NCBI GenBank assembly: GCA_025054735.1
Contig: JANWZG010000073.1
Coordinates: 1 to 11,504 of the forward strand
DNA: 11,504 nt
Source of the DNA: Cyanobacteriota bacterium
GTDB taxonomy: Bacteria; Cyanobacteriota; Cyanobacteriia; SKYG9
Reading direction: 5' to 3'
Made by a program: the position numbers and the translations under genes. How positions within the stretch are numbered: the stretch's first letter is position 1; each line of letters opens with the position of its first letter. Shown here in pieces: positions 1-6,306 of the stretch. The notes beneath the pieces were generated by a model. The model was not told where the DNA came from. It saw only the letters and a program-made list of their open reading frames with translations, and ran no database searches.

Positions 1-867
1 GATCGCTGGGCTTCTGATGTTGCCCACGAGCTAAAAACGCCCCTCACGTCCATTCGCTTAGTAGCTGAAACCTTGCAAGCCCGATTAGACCCACCGCTAC
101 GAGCTTGGGTTGATCGTCTAATTAACGAGGTGATTCGGCTTAGCAACCTTGTGCAAGACTTGTTAGATCTCAGTCAACTCCAGACGAATGCCCCAGCCCG
201 TTTAACCCTAAAACCAGTGAATCTAGCTGAGCTAGTCCAGTCAGCTTGGCTCAGCTTAGAGCTACTAGCCCGGAAGAAACATATCACCTTAAACTACGTG
301 GGTGCTAATCCTGCCATCATTTATGCTGACGAACCCCGCCTCTATCGTGTGCTTATTAACCTGTTGGATAACGGCATTAAATACAGCCCGCCCCGCCAGA
401 GCATTCAAGTTAATGTCAAATTTTGTGATGCCCAAGCAGTCTGTTGTTCTCCCTCAAGTTCTTCTCACTTGGAGACAGACAAGCGTCAAGACAAGGAGCA
501 TACTGGTTTAGCTACCTATGACGAGCAGCCCTTGCAGGATCAGCATGTCTGCCTTGACGTTATTGATGCGGGGCCTGGATTTCAAGAGCAGGATTTGCCC
601 TATGTGTTTGATCGCTTTTATCAGGCAGACTTATCGCGTACTCGCTCCAGTAAACATGGCTCCTCATCAGCACTTGCTAGTGACTCTACTCCCGAATACT
701 TGTTGGGCAGCAGCGGCCTGGGATTAGCGATCGTCCGCCAGATTGTAGAGGCCCACCATGGGACAGTCAGGGCCAGCAACCATCCTGAAACAGGCGGCGC
801 TTGGCTACAAGTCCTTTTACCTTGTCACCCTCCTGCTGCATCAGAGTTACCAAATCCAGCTAAGTAG
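1..867 (+). CDS. sphS: Sensor histidine kinase, SphS/PhoR-like, C-terminal part (5' end outside window)
   Basis: Partial gene, open from base 1 in frame 1; 288 residues are visible. It is the kinase core of a membrane-associated two-component sensor that autophosphorylates on histidine and passes phosphate to a response regulator. The H-box VAHELKTPLTSIR puts the phospho-acceptor at His9. The dimerisation helices run to about residue 60. The HATPase domain shows the N-box INLLDNGIKYSP (about 119-130), G1 DAGPG (189-193), the F-box DRF (204-206) and G2 GSSGLGLAI (236-244), so it looks catalytically intact. Two polar stretches are inserted, about 45 residues after the N-box (with adjacent cysteines and a Ser run) and about 28 before G2. 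The H-box and following helix resemble, from memory, cyanobacterial SphS, which senses phosphate limitation. The sensing domain and any sphR partner lie outside the window, so kinase identity is near certain and the SphS assignment is moderate. Confidence 0.85.
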   Translation, partial: DRWASDVAHELKTPLTSIRLVAETLQARLDPPLRAWVDRLINEVIRLSNLVQDLLDLSQLQTNAPARLTLKPVNLAELVQSAWLSLELLARKKHITLNYVGANPAIIYADEPRLYRVLINLLDNGIKYSPPRQSIQVNVKFCDAQAVCCSPSSSSHLETDKRQDKEHTGLATYDEQPLQDQHVCLDVIDAGPGFQEQDLPYVFDRFYQADLSRTRSSKHGSSSALASDSTPEYLLGSSGLGLAIVRQIVEAHHGTVRASNHPETGGAWLQVLLPCHPPAASELPNPAK

Positions 868-934
868 TGACTAGAAGCACTGCCCATCAAAGTCAAAACT
901 CCTATTGCACTCAAATTACACTCAGGAACTGTAC

Positions 935-1813
935 TCAGGATAGAGTGCGTTTCAGTCGCTGCTGAACGGCTAGCACCACAACTACATCAAAACCTAGCAA
1001 TGCTAACAAGGCCGTACCCATGGTCACTGCTCCAAATGGTGCTGTCATCACAACGCTGGCGAGGTTCCAGTCATGATGCAGGTAGAGATACCGAATTGGT
1101 TCAATCGCATAGCTTAGGGGATTAAGGCTAGCAACCCACTGTAACCACCTGGGCATGAAGTCAAGTGGCGCTAGAGCAGTGCTAGAAAACAGTAATGGCA
1201 AGTTAGTGACAAAGATAACAGCAATCAGCTCAATGTGACCGGGCAGTGCGAATGCAAGTCCTAAGCTGAGAGCGGTAACCCCAAATACCATCAGCAAGAT
1301 AATGCCCACTAGCACAGCTAAACCCTGAGGATTGGGAAGCCCTGACCCCAAGACTGCCCCTGTAATCACAATCATTAGGGTTTGCACCATGCTTAGGGTA
1401 GTAATAAAGATAGCGGATGCCAAGACAATAGAGAATCGAGATACCAGTGGAGCCACAAGTAAGCGGTTGAGGAAACCAAATTCTCGATCGAACATAACGG
1501 GTAATCCAGCATTCAGTGCCCCGGCAAATGCTGTAAACACAATTACCCCTGCCCCCAGAAACTGGGCATAGTTCTGGCTGTCACCAAACAAGCCCGCAGG
1601 TGCGTTTTGAAACAATGCTCCGAATAAAATCAGCCACATCAAGGGCTGAATAATGCCCGCTATCAAGGTTGAAGGGCGGCGCTGAAGCTGAATAAAGAGG
1701 CGACGAGTCAAGGCAGTAGTTTCTTGCAGAAAAGCCTGCAACTCAGAGGGCTGAGGTGCGATCGCAGCTTCATCTACTGCCACAGGACGAGGGGGAATCA
1801 GTGTTGAACTCAT
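935..1813 (-). CDS. ABC-2 type transporter permease (DrrB-like)
   Basis: Integral membrane subunit of an exporter, 292 residues, typical for ABC-2/DrrB permeases. A roughly 50-residue cytoplasmic N-terminus precedes about six hydrophobic segments, near residues 52-72, 84-108, 130-155, 164-188, 193-213 and 255-283. The motif DREFGFLNRLLVAPLVSR, between the second and third segments, is the characteristic cytoplasmic loop that couples to the ATPase in this family. It lies 142 bp downstream of the ATPase gene on the same strand, so the two should form one homodimeric-type exporter. The substrate cannot be read from sequence; family members move drugs, lipids or polysaccharide precursors. The ATG has a weak purine-rich site (AAGAAG) upstream and a spaced direct repeat just beyond it. 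The gene converges on the histidine kinase with a 67-bp gap containing no clear terminator. Confidence 0.93.
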   Translation of the reverse strand: MSSTLIPPRPVAVDEAAIAPQPSELQAFLQETTALTRRLFIQLQRRPSTLIAGIIQPLMWLILFGALFQNAPAGLFGDSQNYAQFLGAGVIVFTAFAGALNAGLPVMFDREFGFLNRLLVAPLVSRFSIVLASAIFITTLSMVQTLMIVITGAVLGSGLPNPQGLAVLVGIILLMVFGVTALSLGLAFALPGHIELIAVIFVTNLPLLFSSTALAPLDFMPRWLQWVASLNPLSYAIEPIRYLYLHHDWNLASVVMTAPFGAVTMGTALLALLGFDVVVVLAVQQRLKRTLS

Positions 1814-1827
1814 AATACTTCTTTGGT

Positions 1828-1845
1828 TATGAACTGGTATGAACT
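1828..1845 (-). repeat. Spaced direct repeat upstream of the ABC permease
   Basis: Two identical octamers, TATGAACT on the plus strand (1828-1835 and 1838-1845), are separated by 2 bp, giving a 10-bp period. They lie 15-32 bp before the permease start codon. One-turn spacing of direct repeats is typical of sites for OmpR-family response regulators, but the octamer is not a consensus I recognise. It could also be chance. Confidence 0.3.
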
Positions 1846-1955
1846 AATAGATATACTGCTAAACACTAAGGCGAGGTCGAAATTGAGTACTGATGCATGA
1901 GCATACCCATGAACAAGACAGCCATTCAATCGACTGGTATCTGTCTGTAAAGACA

Positions 1956-2975
1956 TTAGCGCATAGCCTGTTTCTTCTCGGCTTTTAGGTCACGACTACT
2001 CGATGCAGCCAACTCAGCATCCAACAATGTCCGCCCTGTTGCTGCCAAGTAAACATCGTCTAAACTAGGCCGGGACTGAGCAATGCCAAAAGTCGGCAAG
2101 TTAGCATTTCGTAGCGTTTGTTGAATGATTGCCAATGCTTCAGGGTCAGATTTCACCACAAGGTTGAGAGAATTTCCCTGAGCCGCGTTGATAATAACCT
2201 CCTGTACACAGGGCAAGGCTTGCAGCAGCTCTTTCGCCTGCTCTGCTTCCGACAACGGTGAAAATTCTCGAATCCGCAGGGTGATGCGATCGCCCCCTAC
2301 TTTATCCTTCAGCTCACTGGGTGTGCCTACGGCAATGACTGAGCCGCGATCGATAATAGCAACATGATCTGCCAGAGCATCTACCTCTTCTAGGTAATGA
2401 CTAGTAAGCAACACAGCCACCCCTTGATCTCGCAACTGACGCAAAAAGTCCCACACGACTACACGGCTTTCGATATCTAGACCTACTGTCGGCTCGTCCA
2501 GTACCAACACATCTGGCTGATGCAGTAATCCAGCCGCCAAATCTAGCCGCTTGCGCAACCCACCCGAATAAGTGCCTGTTTTTTTGTCAGCATAGTCCGT
2601 CAAGCCCAACATCGACAGCATTAAATCTATGCGCTGAGCAGCAACAGTCCTGGGGATGTGATACAAATCTGCTTGAAACTGCAACAGCTCTCGACCAGTT
2701 AGGATTTTGTCAAGAGCCACTTCCTGAGCCACATATCCTAGCTTGCGACGAGCAGCCCGCGGATCTTTGAGAACAGAAATCCCAGAAACCTCTATCTCCC
2801 CAGCATCAGGAGTGGTTAGGGTACAAAGACAACGCAGTGTCGTTGTTTTCCCAGCACCATTAGGCCCCAATAACCCAAAAATTTCTCCAGGTTCAACTTG
2901 CAGAGATACGTCCTTAACAGCAGTCACAGAGCCATATCGCTTCTGGAGATTTTGAACTAGCACTGCGGAACCCAT
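1956..2975 (-). CDS. ABC transporter ATP-binding protein (DrrA-like)
   Basis: Cytoplasmic ATPase subunit, 339 residues, that powers the exporter whose permease is encoded next. All nucleotide-binding motifs are present: Walker A GPNGAGKT (37-44), Q-loop Gln84, signature SGGLRKR (137-143), Walker B VLVLDEPT (156-163), D-loop GLD (165-167) and switch His193. The SGGLRKRLDLA form and the extra roughly 110-residue C-terminal domain after about 230, rich in Leu/Ile and ending in a region with SRPSLDDVYLAATG, match the daunorubicin-resistance DrrA subfamily. Such half-ABC proteins act as dimers with two ABC-2 permeases. The gene is divergent from the nitroreductase and the two share a roughly 220-bp control region. 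A small 5-bp hairpin follows the stop codon (1942-1955) and is too weak to be a terminator, consistent with read-through into the permease. The substrate is unknown. Confidence 0.94.
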   Translation of the reverse strand: MGSAVLVQNLQKRYGSVTAVKDVSLQVEPGEIFGLLGPNGAGKTTTLRCLCTLTTPDAGEIEVSGISVLKDPRAARRKLGYVAQEVALDKILTGRELLQFQADLYHIPRTVAAQRIDLMLSMLGLTDYADKKTGTYSGGLRKRLDLAAGLLHQPDVLVLDEPTVGLDIESRVVVWDFLRQLRDQGVAVLLTSHYLEEVDALADHVAIIDRGSVIAVGTPSELKDKVGGDRITLRIREFSPLSEAEQAKELLQALPCVQEVIINAAQGNSLNLVVKSDPEALAIIQQTLRNANLPTFGIAQSRPSLDDVYLAATGRTLLDAELAASSSRDLKAEKKQAMR

Positions 2976-3001
2976 ATTTGCATTACCTGTTGGATTAGAA
3001 A

Positions 3002-3018
3002 CTACACAAATCTACACA
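3002..3018 (-). promoter_or_regulatory. Direct-repeat operator candidate ahead of the ABC ATPase
   Basis: CTACACA occurs at 3002-3008 and again at 3012-3018, a perfect heptamer repeat with a 10-bp period, 27-43 bp before the ATPase ATG. Taken as octamers spaced by two, ACTACACA and TCTACACA match the RpaB HLR1 half-site (G/T)TTACA(A/T)(A/T) at 5 and 6 of 8 positions. The repeat is seen; a regulatory role and any RpaB link are inference. Confidence 0.3.
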
Positions 3019-3197
3019 GACTGCATACACCATCATTGTAATACTCCGACTAGATGGCGATCGTACCAGATGGACATTAGCGAAGGGATTGTTATTAGTG
3101 CCACGAAAATTTAGCAAATGTTTACATGGTACTATCCAGAGGCATAGAACGATGGCCATCTTACAATCCCTATCATGTGTGTAAAGGACTTTTGCTA

Positions 3198-3842
3198 ATG
3201 ACTCCAGACTATGTTTTACAGCAGTTGAACTGGCGCTACGCTACTAAAAAGTTTGACCCTACAAAGATCATTCCTGATGATGTATGGGCAGTCTTAGAGC
3301 AGAGTTTGGTCTTGGCACCATCATCCTTTGGTCTTCAGCCTTGGAAGTTTATCGTGGTGAAGAATCCAGACATTCGCCGTCAGTTGGTTGAACATTCATG
3401 GGGACAAACCCAGGTGGTAGATGCATCTCACTTAGTGGTGCTTGCAATCAAAAAAAATGTTGGGACAGCCGACGTTGATCGCTACATTGCCCGCATGGCT
3501 GATGTGCAGCAGGTGCCTGTAGAGAATCTGGAAAAATTTGCCGCTATGGTTAAGGGCTTCTTAACTACACCACCCTATCCTCTGGATCTAGATGCATGGT
3601 CAGCTCGACAAGTTTACATTGCACTGGGGCAATTTATGACCTGTGCAGCCATGTTAAATGTTGATACTTGCCCCATGGAAGGCTTTATCCCCAGTAAGTA
3701 TGACGAGATCCTAGACTTGCCAGCCCAGGGATACACAGCCGTGGTTGTCTGTCCTGCTGGTTATCGAGCAGAGGATGATAAATCTGCGGCTAGACCCAAA
3801 GTACGCTATCCCAAGGATGATGTCATTCAGTACGTAATCTAG
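3198..3842 (+). CDS. Nitroreductase-family NAD(P)H-dependent flavin oxidoreductase
   Basis: Predicted soluble FMN enzyme, 214 residues, that uses NAD(P)H to reduce nitro compounds, quinones or related acceptors; the physiological substrate is unknown. FMN-phosphate-binding residues are recognisable in the N-terminal RYATKKFD (13-20), followed by the family motif PSSFGLQPWKFIVV (41-54) and the C-terminal segment AVVVCPAGYR (181-190) with a trailing Lys/Arg-rich tail that closes the flavin site. Length and motif order fit the NfsB/YfkO group. I use the ATG at 3198, because AAGGA lies 9 bp upstream (3184-3188) and homologues begin close to this point. An in-frame ATG at 3126 would add 24 residues (start MVLSRGIERW) with no family resemblance. 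It is divergent from the ABC exporter and followed by a long gene-free region. Confidence 0.92.
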   Translation: MTPDYVLQQLNWRYATKKFDPTKIIPDDVWAVLEQSLVLAPSSFGLQPWKFIVVKNPDIRRQLVEHSWGQTQVVDASHLVVLAIKKNVGTADVDRYIARMADVQQVPVENLEKFAAMVKGFLTTPPYPLDLDAWSARQVYIALGQFMTCAAMLNVDTCPMEGFIPSKYDEILDLPAQGYTAVVVCPAGYRAEDDKSAARPKVRYPKDDVIQYVI

Positions 3843-3886
3843 TGCTTATTTGGGTAACGGATAATCCTAAAACGGTAATGATTTTC

Positions 3887-3913
3887 TGGGAAGGGTATGG
3901 GGGAACCTTCCCA
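3887..3913 (+). terminator. GC-rich hairpin after the nitroreductase gene
   Basis: TGGGAAGG at 3887-3894 is perfectly complementary to CCTTCCCA at 3906-3913 with an 11-nt loop, starting 45 bp after the nitroreductase stop codon. No T-run follows it on either strand, so it is not a classical intrinsic terminator. It could mark a 3' end, stabilise an RNA, or be a remnant of a dispersed palindromic repeat. Confidence 0.3.
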
Positions 3914-4062
3914 CAAGGGTAGCTAGCTCCCCAGTTAGAGCCTTTATCACTATCTATGTATCAATATTGCCATGGAGAGGTGCTCCAGGCCTTGCCTAGT
4001 GTCATGCTGGCTTTTAGACTTGCAGGATTTTAGCTTTGCGGTACGAATGCCCTGAAGCTCAA

Positions 4063-4082
4063 CAAAAAGGCTTGATCAGCCT
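4063..4082 (-). terminator. Possible minus-strand intrinsic terminator in gene-free DNA
   Basis: Read on the minus strand, AGGCT, a 5-nt loop and AGCCT are followed directly by TTTTTG. The stem is only 5 bp, but the order stem then T-run is right for a terminator. No minus-strand gene lies upstream of it, so if real it would end a small or antisense RNA starting between about 4090 and 4460. Confidence 0.25.
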
Positions 4083-4301
4083 GTAGTTGTAGCTCTCCTC
4101 ACCATGGCTCATGGGTAGTGCCAGTAAGTAACTTTGTATTGGTCACAATCATTTACCCTGCAAAGTCGCTACAACGTAACGCTAATGCTCCAAAAGCCAG
4201 CGACGTAGCCCACTGGTTTGTAGTCATAGTGTGGAGAAAGGGTATAAGTCCGGCCTAATAATGTCTATTTGGAAGTTTTTGTTAGGAAATCTACATCTTG
4301 A

Positions 4302-4319
4302 TTTACAATTCTTAAGCAA
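4302..4319 (+). promoter_or_regulatory. HLR1-like RpaB-site candidate upstream of ocp
   Basis: TTTACAAT (4302-4309) fits the HLR1 half-site (G/T)TTACA(A/T)(A/T) at all 8 positions. After a 2-bp gap, TTAAGCAA (4312-4319) fits at 5 of 8. HLR1 is bound by RpaB, which controls high-light genes in cyanobacteria. The first half-site is good and the second poor; binding is inference. It is about 150 bp before the ocp start. Confidence 0.25.
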
Positions 4320-4364
4320 ATCCAAGAAACAAGCCGCATTTCTGAGGAACGATCGCCAAGGCTG

Positions 4365-4388
4365 TTGACATTCCTTAATGTGTTAAGG
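4365..4388 (+). promoter_or_regulatory. TTGACA box with adjoining palindrome upstream of ocp
   Basis: A consensus -35 hexamer TTGACA (4365-4370) is followed at once by the perfect inverted repeat CCTTAA-TGTG-TTAAGG (4373-4388). No good -10 box lies 16-18 bp downstream. The palindrome could be an operator for a dimeric regulator 81-96 bp before the ocp ATG. Confidence 0.3.
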
Positions 4389-4402
4389 CCAAGCAGTTGC
4401 GG

Positions 4403-4433
4403 TTTACTGGCTTTTGGCGCTCGGTTCTATACT
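4403..4433 (+). promoter_or_regulatory. Candidate ocp promoter
   Basis: TTTACT (4403-4408), a 19-bp spacer and TATACT (4428-4433) make an acceptable sigma70-type pair. Transcription would start near 4440, leaving a leader of about 29 nt. A ribosome-binding site GGAG (4457-4460) sits 8 bp before the ocp ATG. The spacing is slightly long and the call is based on position and -10 quality. Confidence 0.3.
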
Positions 4434-4468
4434 TATCGCCTGTAACTAGATAGGATGGAGCCTAAACT

Positions 4469-5428
4469 ATGGCAATTACTCTTGAGTCAGCACGAAATAT
4501 TTTCCCCAGCACTCTGTCTGCTGATGTTGTGCCTGCTATTATTGCCCGCTTCAATCAACTAACGCCTGAAGATCAGCTTGCATGGATTTGGTTTGCCTAT
4601 CTTGAGATGGGTAAGACGATTACGGTTGCCGCTCCAGGTGCAGCGAACATGCAGTTTGCTGAGCCTATATTGAACCAGATTCGGCAAATGACCAAGCGAG
4701 AGCAAGCTCAAGTTATGTTTGACTTGGCTAACCGAGCAGATACTCCCATTTGTCGTACTTACTCCACATGGTCACCCAATATCAAATTGGGCTTCTGGTA
4801 TCAGTTGGGTGAGTGGATGGAGCAAGGTATTGTGGCACCTGTTCCTAAGGACTATAGACTCTCTGCTAACGCATCGGCAGTGCTGCAATCAGTCAAGGAG
4901 CTAGATCCTGGTCAGCAGATTACGGTACTGCGTAGTGTTGTGGTTGATATGGGATTTGACCCCAGCAAGATGGGCAACTACACTCGTGTAGTTGAGCCAG
5001 CCGTTGTTCCTAAGGATTTGTATCAGCGTACTTCAGTCGCTATCGAGGGTGTAACTAATCAAACAGTGCTAGATTACATGAACAACCTCAACGCTAACGA
5101 CTTTGAGGCGTTGATTGAACTGTTTACACCCGATGGTGCTCTGCAACCTCCCTTCCAGCGTCCGATCGTAGGCAAGGATAACATCTTCCGGTTTTTCCGA
5201 GAAGAGTGTCAAAACCTAAACCTGATTCCAGAGCGCGGTGTGGTAGAACCTGCGGAGGATGGCTATACTCAAATTAAGGTGACTGGCAAAGTGCAAACTC
5301 CTTGGTTTGGTGCTAGCGTTGGCATGAACATAGCATGGCGTTTCTTGCTTACTCCTGAAAACAAGATCTTCTTTGTGGCGATCGACCTGTTGGCATCTCC
5401 CAAAGAGCTGTTGAATTTAGCTCGCTAG
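4469..5428 (+). CDS. ocp: Orange carotenoid protein
   Basis: Full-length photoactive blue-light photoreceptor of photoprotection, 319 residues. It binds a ketocarotenoid, turns from orange to red in strong light, docks on the phycobilisome and dissipates energy as heat. The all-helical carotenoid-binding N-domain (about 1-165) is joined by a linker (about 166-195) to an NTF2-like C-domain (about 196-319). Residues known from the Synechocystis protein are present: Tyr44, Trp110 and Arg155 at the same numbers, and Tyr203, Glu246 and Trp290, equivalent to Tyr201, Glu244 and Trp288, shifted +2 by the linker. So the carbonyl hydrogen bonds and the Arg-Glu interdomain salt bridge can form. GGAG 8 bp upstream supports the ATG. 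A strong terminator follows and frp is next, which argues for the OCP1 clade, the FRP-dependent type. Confidence 0.98.
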   Translation: MAITLESARNIFPSTLSADVVPAIIARFNQLTPEDQLAWIWFAYLEMGKTITVAAPGAANMQFAEPILNQIRQMTKREQAQVMFDLANRADTPICRTYSTWSPNIKLGFWYQLGEWMEQGIVAPVPKDYRLSANASAVLQSVKELDPGQQITVLRSVVVDMGFDPSKMGNYTRVVEPAVVPKDLYQRTSVAIEGVTNQTVLDYMNNLNANDFEALIELFTPDGALQPPFQRPIVGKDNIFRFFREECQNLNLIPERGVVEPAEDGYTQIKVTGKVQTPWFGASVGMNIAWRFLLTPENKIFFVAIDLLASPKELLNLAR

Positions 5429-5543
5429 CATCAGCTTGATTGTGTAATCTGGCTAGCACTACCGCCTGCGTCTGGGTAGGCACTCATGGTTGTGCAGTTG
5501 TAGCCTTGACCATCAAATGCTCCTTAAACATGCCTTAAGTTAC

Positions 5544-5576
5544 GAGCGCTCTTTTTGCAAGGGCGCTTATTTTATA
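5544..5576 (+). terminator. Intrinsic terminator of ocp
   Basis: AGCGCTC (5545-5551) pairs with GGGCGCT (5561-5567), one G-T pair included, and two A-T pairs (5552-5553 with 5559-5560) extend the stem to 9 bp around a TTTGC loop. The T-rich tract TTATTTTAT follows directly. It lies about 115 bp after the ocp stop and should end most ocp transcripts before frp. Confidence 0.75.
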
Positions 5577-5610
5577 GAAAAATAACTGTTCAGTTAGGTA
5601 GCAAATCATC

Positions 5611-5639
5611 TTGCATAACACTATAGGAAACACTATTAT
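5611..5639 (+). promoter_or_regulatory. Candidate frp promoter
   Basis: TTGCAT (5611-5616), a 17-bp spacer and TATTAT (5634-5639) form a good sigma70-like pair downstream of the ocp terminator. The leader to frp would be about 210 nt. It fits the known independent transcription of frp in Synechocystis, but it was found by eye only. Confidence 0.4.
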
Positions 5640-5857
5640 TGACATTAGATGTACTAATAAGACTGCTTGTTCAGCAGGCAACTTTCACGATATTTCAAAC
5701 TGTTGATAGTGAACTGCAGCAATTGAACGCTAATGAGGTTTTGTTGGCTAAATGCCATGCTCATGCTGTTCAAATAGCTGTCAACGGACGATCGTATTGT
5801 CTTTTAGTATGTCTGAATTCTCTGTAAATTCTTTGTGTAAATGGTTTTGATTTGGCG

Positions 5858-6187
5858 ATGCAAGGTTCTGATAATAACGAGTGGTCTGCAGTAGAGGAAA
5901 CTGTTGCGAAAACTGCTTTTGAGCGAGCTTATCAACGAGAAATCAATGCACTAGTTAAGGATGTAAGGGAACGAGCCAGTACGATTTCTGAGCTGAACGA
6001 TCTATGGCGTTTACATGATTTCTTGAGTGCTAGACGGCATGAGATTGATGGCAAGTATGACTATCAATATCCTATGTTGCTGTTTGTATTTGCCAATCTA
6101 GTAAAGGAGGGATGGCTGCGCCTAGATGAACTAGAGGGGCTGCATCAAGACAAACTTACTAAGATTGGTGCCCTTGCTCGCATGTAG
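5858..6187 (+). CDS. frp: Fluorescence recovery protein
   Basis: Small soluble all-helical dimeric protein, 109 residues, that binds the C-domain of red OCP, detaches it from the phycobilisome and speeds its return to the orange form, ending energy quenching. The signature DLWRLHDFLSARRHEIDGKYDY (residues 49-70, given here with spacing broken: DLWRLHDFL, SARRHEIDG, KYDY) is diagnostic. Counting from the ATG at 5858, Trp50, His53, Asp54, Arg60, Phe76 and Lys102 fall at the numbers I recall for functional residues of the Synechocystis protein, which supports this start. An in-frame TTG at 5852 would add only two residues, and a stop at 5825-5827 limits further extension. There is no clear Shine-Dalgarno sequence, common in cyanobacteria. 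It lies 429 bp after ocp, beyond a terminator, so it is probably transcribed from its own promoter. Confidence 0.96.
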   Translation: MQGSDNNEWSAVEETVAKTAFERAYQREINALVKDVRERASTISELNDLWRLHDFLSARRHEIDGKYDYQYPMLLFVFANLVKEGWLRLDELEGLHQDKLTKIGALARM

Positions 6188-6252
6188 GGCGATTCCCTAA
6201 TTCCTAATATGGCTTAATATCCAATCCATAGGGTTATGGGCTAAACACTCGG

Positions 6253-6300
6253 TATGATAGAGACCTCTGAGCACCTGCTACTAGCAATTCGAGGGAGGTC
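6253..6300 (+). promoter_or_regulatory. Leader of the aldehyde dehydrogenase gene: -10 box and RBS hairpin
   Basis: TATGAT (6253-6258) is a possible -10 box without a convincing -35. GACCTC (6262-6267) is complementary to GAGGTC (6295-6300), a 6-bp stem with a 27-nt loop that overlaps the Shine-Dalgarno GGAGG (6294-6298). When formed, the stem would cover the ribosome-binding site. GGAGG is 2 bp from ATG 6301 but 8 bp from ATG 6307, so it favours the second ATG. Confidence 0.35.
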
Positions 6301-6306
6301 ATGATT

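Larger units (their letters stand above)
3843..4468. other. 626-bp gene-free region between nitroreductase and ocp
   Basis: No convincing coding frame and no tRNA-like cloverleaf is visible. It holds several hairpins: 3887-3913 (8 bp), 3973-3987 (TGGAG/CTCCA), 3987-3997 (AGGC/GCCT) and 4068-4082 (AGGCT/AGCCT). Its AT-richer right part (about 4260-4440) carries the candidate ocp control signals listed separately. No insertion-sequence ends or long repeats were seen. Confidence 0.6.
5429..5857. other. 429-bp spacer between ocp and frp
   Basis: It contains the ocp terminator in its first third and a promoter candidate at 5611-5639. An open frame starting at TTG 5639 and ending at TAA 5827 (62 codons) has no recognisable product, no ribosome-binding site and no ATG start, so it is not called. 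No other gene was seen. Confidence 0.6.

Noticed and set aside
1332..1571. 79-codon plus-strand frame opposite the ABC permease
   Set aside because: Antisense shadow of the permease; composition is not protein-like and no ribosome-binding site is seen.
3126..3197. Upstream in-frame start adding 24 residues to the nitroreductase
   Set aside because: The extra residues do not resemble the family, and the ATG at 3198 has a well-spaced AAGGA upstream.
2976..3197. NtcA-type (GTA-N8-TAC) or Pho-box sites in the divergent region
   Set aside because: No properly spaced GTA/TAC pair and no tandem Pho-box repeats with an 11-bp period were found by eye.
5455..5477. Short inverted repeats (CTACC/GGTAG and GCCT/AGGC) after ocp
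   Set aside because: The two pairings exclude each other, are 4-5 bp only and lack a T-run; the terminator at 5544-5576 is much better.
5639..5827. 62-codon open frame between ocp and frp
   Set aside because: TTG start overlapping a promoter-like box, no ribosome-binding site and no recognisable family; it is in frame with frp but closed by a stop at 5825-5827.
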